Assembly: GCA_963691655.1 (NCBI GenBank)
Contig: OY829327.1
Location: 84,146,019 to 84,210,018 of the forward strand
From: Toxonevra muliebris
Lineage: Eukaryota > Arthropoda > Insecta > Diptera > Pallopteridae
Length of the DNA stretch: 64,000 nucleotides
Reading direction: 5' to 3'
Translations under genes and position numbers: made by a program
The notes under the pieces: model-generated
What the model was told of the DNA's origin: nothing
The model's database searches: none
What the model saw: the letters and a program-made list of their open reading frames with translations, nothing else
Part shown: positions 58,434 through 64,000 of the stretch, one piece after another
How positions within the stretch are numbered: the first letter of the stretch is position 1
How the letters are laid out: each line of letters opens with the position of its first letter

Positions 58434-59002
58434 TAAGGCCTTGTTATTAGTTTAAACATTTAAATTATGCATAATTTTAAACGTTAGTAACTTTCCGACC
58501 TACAATTACTTGCAAACTTCTTCGGTCATTGGGTGCCTAAAGATCGGTAAAATCAGCCCAACTACCAAATTAAAAAAGCCGACACTTGGTTAACCAACAA
58601 AAATTTTTTGGCTGCGATATTGGTTATGGGTTAACAATATAGAATTTTGGTTGCAGTAATTGTTATGGACAACTAACAAAATTTTCTTGCTTGTGCCTAA
58701 TGATTATTTTCAATTTATAAGAGTAAAAAAGAATGGGTGTCTGCAACTTTTTTAAATATGTCTCTGGTAGTAATTGCTATACAAACCCCAATACTAAATC
58801 AAAAACTCTCTGATTCACACATTTCATTTTCATTATGGGCGAGCTTCGGTTTAGACACTTACTACTTCGATTTACATGATTTTTTATGTGGAAAAGTTGT
58901 CACTCGTTATTTATTGCCATTTCGTAATTGCTTTTTATAATTTTTTGAGGATGTGCGCCAAGGAAGAAGATGATATGGCTTCACTTAAACCTAATATATT
59001 AA
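58434..59002. other. intergenic, nothing recognised
   Basis: Contains repeated TTGGTTA/TAACCAA words around 58590-58670 but no defined element or gene. Confidence 0.3.
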
Positions 59003-59578
59003 GGGGTTGGCCGAAAAAATCTAAATTTTTTTTATTGCATTTTCTTAAAGTATATCCTCTTGAACAAATATTTTCCAAATTTCATAGAGATCTGAGCACT
59101 AGAGCCAAAGTTACAGCTACCAACATCGCGCTACCTCCGACTACCTGAACATGGTGCGATGAGAAAGGCTGCTCAAAAACCATTTTTCCAATCAAATCGA
59201 TCTGAAGGTTTACTGGCTAGTTTATAACTGTAATAGCCTCTTAGTGAACGAAGGAATTCTTATTTGGAACAACCATTTTTTTTCTGGCTACCAAAACCAA
59301 ATTTCCAGATCCTCGAAAATCAGGAATTATAAAAAAAACCATTACCATGGTAAATTTCACAATAAACCATTTCAGATAAACCGTTCTTTATTTATCTTTC
59401 TCATAGTGAGGGGTCACGAAAAAAAAAGCCGTTTTGGCACAACGGCTGTATCGTCCCCACTTGTCAATATTATTTGTTTCAAAAATTCATGAAATACTTT
59501 GCAACGTCAACAAATAGATATACGGTGAAACATATAATGAAAATATCTTTTTTTCCGACAACAAGTGTATGTAACCCC
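59003..59578. mobile_element. non-autonomous piggyBac-like element (TTAA target)
   Basis: TTAA occurs at both edges (58999-59002 and 59579-59582), with GGGGTTGGCC inside the left edge and GTAACCCC inside the right. The right arm reversed, GGGGTTACATACACTTGTTG, shares only the first six bases with the left, then both have CGGAAAAAA/CGAAAAAA. TTAA duplications with G/C-rich tips are the hallmark of piggyBac. The 576-bp interior has no transposase. Confidence 0.55.
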
Positions 59579-59856
59579 TTAATTCGATTTGAGCCATTTT
59601 TGTTTTTCTAATAGACTACATAAAAATTTCCTGTAATTTGTATTTTAATTTTAGAAAACTTACCATTTTCTGAACGATCCTAACGAGTGAATTTGGAAAA
59701 TTCGTGGAAAAAAGGACCAAATAATCACTTTTGATGGTACAGAGTGCACCATTTGCTTCAGCGGCTTTTTAACATTTATTACTTTTTATATTGAATTAGA
59801 TATCTGTCATTTTTGTGTGTGTCATTAAATTATTTTTGCAATAAGGGAAATCCACT

Positions 59857-61136
59857 TGCACCAATTTGGCACTTATTTCGAACACCATTGTTAAGGCAAT
59901 GGAAAATCACAAGCAACTGGATGTGATATATACTGACTTTTCCAAAGCATTTGATAAGGTTGATCATCACATCCTTTTGCAAAAATTAGAAAAATTTGGA
60001 ATTTCTGGGGTACTTTTGAACTTTCTTAATAGCTTCCTCTCTAATCGTAAGTTGGTCGTTAAAATAGGGTCAGTTATATCTGAAATAGTAGTTAATGCCT
60101 TTTCGGGTATACCGCAAGGTACCCATAGTGGTCCACTACTATTCCTACTTTTTATTAATGACTTGCCTAGCAGTATATCTGTGTCTAATTGCTTGATGTT
60201 TGCTGATGACGTAAAACTATTTTTTGAAATAACTACTTTAACTGATTGCTCAAAGCTGCAGCAGGATTTACTTGACTTCCTCGACTGGTGCTCTTCTAAT
60301 AACTTATGTTTAAATGTTGATAAATGCTGTATTGTTTCCTATACTAGAAATAACTCAACACTTATTTTTAATTATACCTTAAATAATCAGATTTTGCCCC
60401 GTAAACAAGAAATTAAAGACTTGGGGATCATATTTAATTCTAAATTAAGTTTTTCAAATCACTTTGATTATATTATATCAAAAGCTTACTCTATGTTTGG
60501 GTTTATCAAAAGAAATTCTCATGATTTTAGAGACCCACTAACCATTAAAGCACTATATGTGTCCTTAGTTCGGAGTCACTTAGAATATTGTTCCATCATC
60601 TGGGATCCTTTTTATAATGTCCACTCATTTCGTATTGAAAAAGTTCAAAGATTGTGCACTAAATACGCCCTTCGTAAAATGCATTGGCCTGACGGTCTTC
60701 CATCTTATACTGCCAGACGCAAGCTGCTCGGCTTACAATCACTGCACGATAGAAGAATATATTTTTCGCTCATGTTTGTCTACAAAGTTTTATCAGGTCT
60801 TATTGTCCATCCTGAGTTGTCTAACCTATTAAATATTTACGTCCCCAACAGATGCTTAAGGTTCAACCGCATGTTTGAGGAGTCCACTCACAAAACCAAT
60901 TATGCCTTAAATGAACCAATTACAAGATGTATTCGTATATGTAATCGTTATAATAATGTACTTGACTTTTCTGTTAATGAATCGCGCTTTCGTCTTAATT
61001 TATTTATTTTATTTAATTAATTAATTTTATTATGTTGTTATATTTAGTATGTAAGTCATTTTTTATACCAAAATTGTCATTAGTCTGTAAGATCATTGTA
61101 TCCGTAGACGTTAACAAATAAATAAATAAATAAATA
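59857..61136 (+). mobile_element. 5'-truncated jockey-like LINE with intact RT frame
   Basis: A single open frame (59866-61020, 384 codons) covers most of the reverse transcriptase: VIYTDFSKAFDKVDHHILLQ, GIPQGTHSGPLLFLLFINDL, FADDVKLFFE (catalytic Asp pair present), DLGIIFNSKLSFSNHFDYII and the C-terminal NYALNEPITRCIRICNRYN. The frame has no stops to its natural end. The endonuclease and ORF1 are absent, as expected from 5' truncation. The 3' end is a tail of five to six AAAT-type repeats (AATAAATAAATAAATAAATA at 61115-61136). It is the least decayed LINE in the window; relatives lie at 12.1, 27.3 and 37.4 kb. The frame begins in truncated sequence, so the first Met is not a real start. Confidence 0.88.
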
Positions 61137-61159
61137 AACCTATCGTAGAACATCCTTTT

Positions 61160-61200
61160 AAATCATATTTTTTTTTTTTTTTTTTTTTTGATTTTGGACA
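61160..61200. repeat. poly-T tract
   Basis: A run of more than twenty T residues at about 61169-61189, right after the LINE. It precedes the candidate exon and could serve as a polypyrimidine tract or be the A-tail of an unrecognised minus-strand insertion. Confidence 0.5.
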
Positions 61201-61218
61201 CTATATTTTCTTTAACAG

Positions 61219-61266
61219 CAAGTGGAGGGAGGATCTGAAATACTTAAGCCAGATAAGGCATCTAAG
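61219..61266 (+). CDS. candidate 48-bp internal exon
   Basis: Bounded by a good acceptor (TTTTCTTTAACAG) and a donor (AAG|GTACAT), it is exactly 16 codons, phase 0 at both ends, reading QVEGGSEILKPDKASK. Its composition differs from the AT-rich surroundings. No neighbouring exon of the same gene was found, so it may belong to a gene with very long introns reaching beyond the window, or be chance. Confidence 0.25.
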
Positions 61267-62649
61267 GTACATATGTTATGCTGTAATTTATTTTACCTGA
61301 GTCCAATCGGAATAATTTCAATAAAATAAAGTTTTTAATGGCAACTTTTAGTCTCTAATACTGGAATCTGACACCAACTCAATACTGATCACATTGACTT
61401 TTGCTGTTAGACTAAAACAAATAGCTATCTAATACAAACAGACTAATAATTTTGAATTTAGTAAGCACTAATACAACTCAAGTTCATACTTCATACTTAT
61501 ATGCATAACTACAACTCTGTTTTAGCGGTGGCTTTGTTGCAAATTCTCCTTCTACATACAACATTTCTTTTTGAAAACCATAGGCAATTATTACAGTTGG
61601 CTTAGATGACTATAACAGCTGCAAAAATTGCAAATTCATCAAGATTTTTAACAATTGCACAGATGTACACTTCAACACGTGGCATTATACTTATTTTTTC
61701 TAAGCATTTTATATATGAATGTACATGTGGATATCTTTCAGCAAGAAGGTATTAAGCGACATTTACAAAATATTTCAGAGAACGAAAAAAATTTCCTGTT
61801 CCGTTCTTTTTTTCCATATAAATTCTTTAGTTTTTTTTTGTGTATGTGATAGAATTATGAAACTAAAACCAAAACGAGTCGCTTTGGAAAATCTATAAGC
61901 CACTTTCATAAAAAATATCACTTAATACATTCTTGCGGAAAGGTATCAATATACGTACTTATATATACGTATATATTGTAACCCAAGGAATCATTCTTAG
62001 TTTAGTAGTTTTTGTTTCAAATATCATGCAGAAAAGTAGATATGACTGCAGCTTCTTCATATTATTCGTGAGTTTATTCAGTAAGCTAAGAAAAAATTGG
62101 TAACATCTGCTTAAAAAATACGTGATTGTCTTAGTTGTCGTTTTTCATACAATACTTTGAATCCTCTGGCTTCAACGGTGAGCAGCTTTGAGTTTCACAT
62201 TTTTTTCATTTTTCATTATCCTTAGAATAACAAAGGAGAACCAGAAAACCAGTTTCTGCACATACAAACATTTCCAATGTAGTATAGAAATGTATGTTGG
62301 TATGTATATACATAAATATGTACTTATATACATAATGCCGAGCGCAAACGGTGCCTTTTATTTAACAAGGACTTGCTCTGTCTTGATCATCTTCACTAGT
62401 CTTGATACTTCTCTTTTTATTTCTTTATGTCCTTATGTATTTTGTTTGTTGTACATAATAGCAGATGTTTAAATTTTCAATAAGTTTTGCCAAAAATTGT
62501 GTTTAATTATTTGGTACGTGTTTGTAAGCACAAAATTTGGATAAATAATGAATGCAAATAAATCTCTCATAGAGCAATGAATGGGATCGGCACTTTTGGT
62601 GAAGCGCATTTAAGATTCTTCTTCTACTTTTATGGCACATGTTGTGCGA
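61267..62649. other. AT-rich, nothing recognised
   Basis: No supported gene. Frames at 61655-61849 and 62188-62472 are hydrophobic, T-rich and typical of chance in AT-rich DNA. ACATATGT-type words are frequent. Confidence 0.35.
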
Positions 62650-62877
62650 ATTATATTTTAAGGGAAAGAACCTACAGTTTTATGACTAATTCGAACGGCG
62701 AAGTAAAAAGTTTTTCTTATGCAATATTTACTCCTGGATATTTGCCATTGCCAGGCAAGAGGTGGTGTCGTGTTGAAAAGTTTATATATTCTATTTTTGT
62801 TTTTAACCGTGTCAAGTATCGAACTCGGATACCCTGCTTAGCCGTCCAGCACATAACCACTACGCCACGGTAACTAC
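62650..62877 (-). mobile_element. tRNA-derived SINE, copy B
   Basis: On the minus strand: A-box-like TGGCGTAGTGGTTATG, B-box-like GAGTTCGATACTTG, then a body with TTGCCTGGCAATGGCAAATA and CCGTTCGAATTAG, ending near CATAAAACTGTAGG. Same order of head and body as copy A at 11690-11905, but the copies have diverged. The plus-strand frame at 62577-62873 overlaps it and is not a gene. Confidence 0.75.
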
Positions 62878-64000
62878 ATAAGGACGAAACTTAAGATTAC
62901 GAAGCTAAAAATGTGGCTTCGTGACATATAAATGGTAAAAAAACACGCATCTGGTTCTGTTAGCCTATAAACGATATTTCACGTTTGTATATTATATATG
63001 TAAAATTGATAATTTTTAAGCGCCGTCTGTACCTTGTCCACGAAATACGTGCTGACTCTATCTTTTAGATGAAACGTCTTATGAGTACATGAGCGTATGG
63101 GCCCTCCTTACCATTTGTGGCGTCTTTATAATATGTATATGCTCCAAATGTGGCTACCGTGGCTTAATGATTAGAGTATTGACCTTCTGTGCAAGTTAAA
63201 TAAAAAGAAAATATAAATTGTACATTTTCTATACAGTATGAATAAGGGCAAACCAAAGATAGAACAGCCCAATAACTTTTACAGTCGTGACGAGCCGAGT
63301 CAACTGCTGTTCAAAAGGCCCCAATACTTGCAGCAGTAATCTATAAATAAATATTTAAATTTTCTACACCGCACCACCTCTTGAATGGTAATGCCACGCT
63401 TTCATGAGTAATTGCCATTCTGGAAAAGATAATCATACACACGTGTACACTATACCGAATTTCTGTGGATACCATAATATTATTATTTTAATGAGTGAAA
63501 TCGGCCAGTAACCACGCCCATTTGCTATATACATATGTATGTGAGATATTCCAAAAGTGGAATTGCGCACATTTTATAAAAGATAAAAATTAACCAACCC
63601 ATAATAAGCTTATCCGCGATAAACAAAATCTTCAAAGAAAACATCAATTCGAAATTTAAGGGTTCATTATGAAAATATTTTTTTCTTATTCTCACCTTTA
63701 AGGGGAATAGGATACAGATTTTCAGTATAAAACCAATACAATCTCAAGAACTATTAAATAAGTAAAATAAATGTACCTACACATGGTTTTAAATCTTTTA
63801 CAAATTTTGCGGAAGTTAACAAACAATAGGCTCAACAATTCACTGTATAATATTGAGATCACAATTTTTCATTCTTGTATGAGTAATATATGAAAGATTC
63901 GCATACTATATACAAAAAGGATGCGCATTTTCCATTCAGGTATACTATTGAGTTGATCATGAGAAGCACCGAACCTAATAAATATGTGTATATGAATTAT
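62878..64000. other. AT-rich window end with a SINE head fragment
   Basis: No gene recognised. The only feature is the SINE head at 63153-63200. If the candidate exon at 61219 is real, this could be intron. Confidence 0.35.
63153..63200 (+). mobile_element. SINE head fragment
   Basis: Plus-strand GGCTACCGTGGCTTAATGAT with following AGAGTATTGACCTTCTGTGC matches the A-box half of the SINE heads at 11.9 and 62.87 kb (TACCGTGGCGTAGTGGTTAT). The B box and body are absent. Confidence 0.5.

Noticed and set aside
62577..62873. 98-codon plus-strand frame
   Set aside because: Overlaps and is antisense to SINE copy B.

Overview
This window is nuclear DNA of a higher fly. It is AT-rich, its genes carry short introns with GT/AG ends, and every recognisable protein looks most like its Drosophila counterpart. 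The density and size of intergenic and intronic repeats suggest a non-Drosophila brachyceran, for example a tephritid fruit fly; that is inference, because no marker in the window fixes the species.

Eight host genes can be modelled, seven of them with confident names: pch2/TRIP13 (1028-2499, +), mRpS18A (3554-4113, -), kra/BZW-eIF5C (5937-10114, +), a single-exon CutC-family gene (19548-20318, +), Vha26 (22523-25037, -), Rga/NOT2 (31403-40395, +), a 1009-aa coiled-coil protein that is most likely asterless/CEP152 (46771-50427, +), and SepSecS (51140-52796, -). All are full length; for the multi-exon genes every exon junction keeps the reading frame and the totals match the known family lengths. 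The genes are functionally unrelated (meiosis, mitochondrial ribosome, translation control, copper homeostasis, proton pump, mRNA deadenylation, centriole duplication, selenocysteine synthesis). The grouping is ordinary eukaryotic neighbourhood, probably conserved synteny, not an operon. A BESS-motif exon (43069-43512) and a short SANT-like ORF (40984-41202) may belong to a further gene or to a decayed transposon.

The rest is mostly transposable elements. At 13561-18712 a non-autonomous hAT element (8-bp target duplication) is interrupted by a complete Ty3/gypsy retrotransposon with identical 125-bp LTRs and one open 1398-codon gag-pol frame. In Rga intron 1 a 1-kb LINE insertion with a 10-bp target duplication has its 5' part inverted, the signature of twin priming. 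Other elements are decayed LINEs near 12.1, 27.3, 37.4, 54.6, 57.2 and 59.9 kb; mariner remnants in kra and Rga introns; a tRNA-derived SINE family (11.7 and 62.7 kb, plus a fragment at 63.15 kb); a piggyBac-like TTAA element (59.0 kb); a Harbinger-like TTA element (53.5 kb); and several foldback or MITE families present in two or three copies each.

From about 54 to 64 kb there is no confident host gene, only repeats and one splice-site-bounded 48-bp candidate exon. I saw no CRISPR array, rRNA or functional tRNA gene. No obviously new multi-gene system is present; the most informative structures are the nested insertion, the twin-primed LINE and the undescribed-looking inverted-repeat families.
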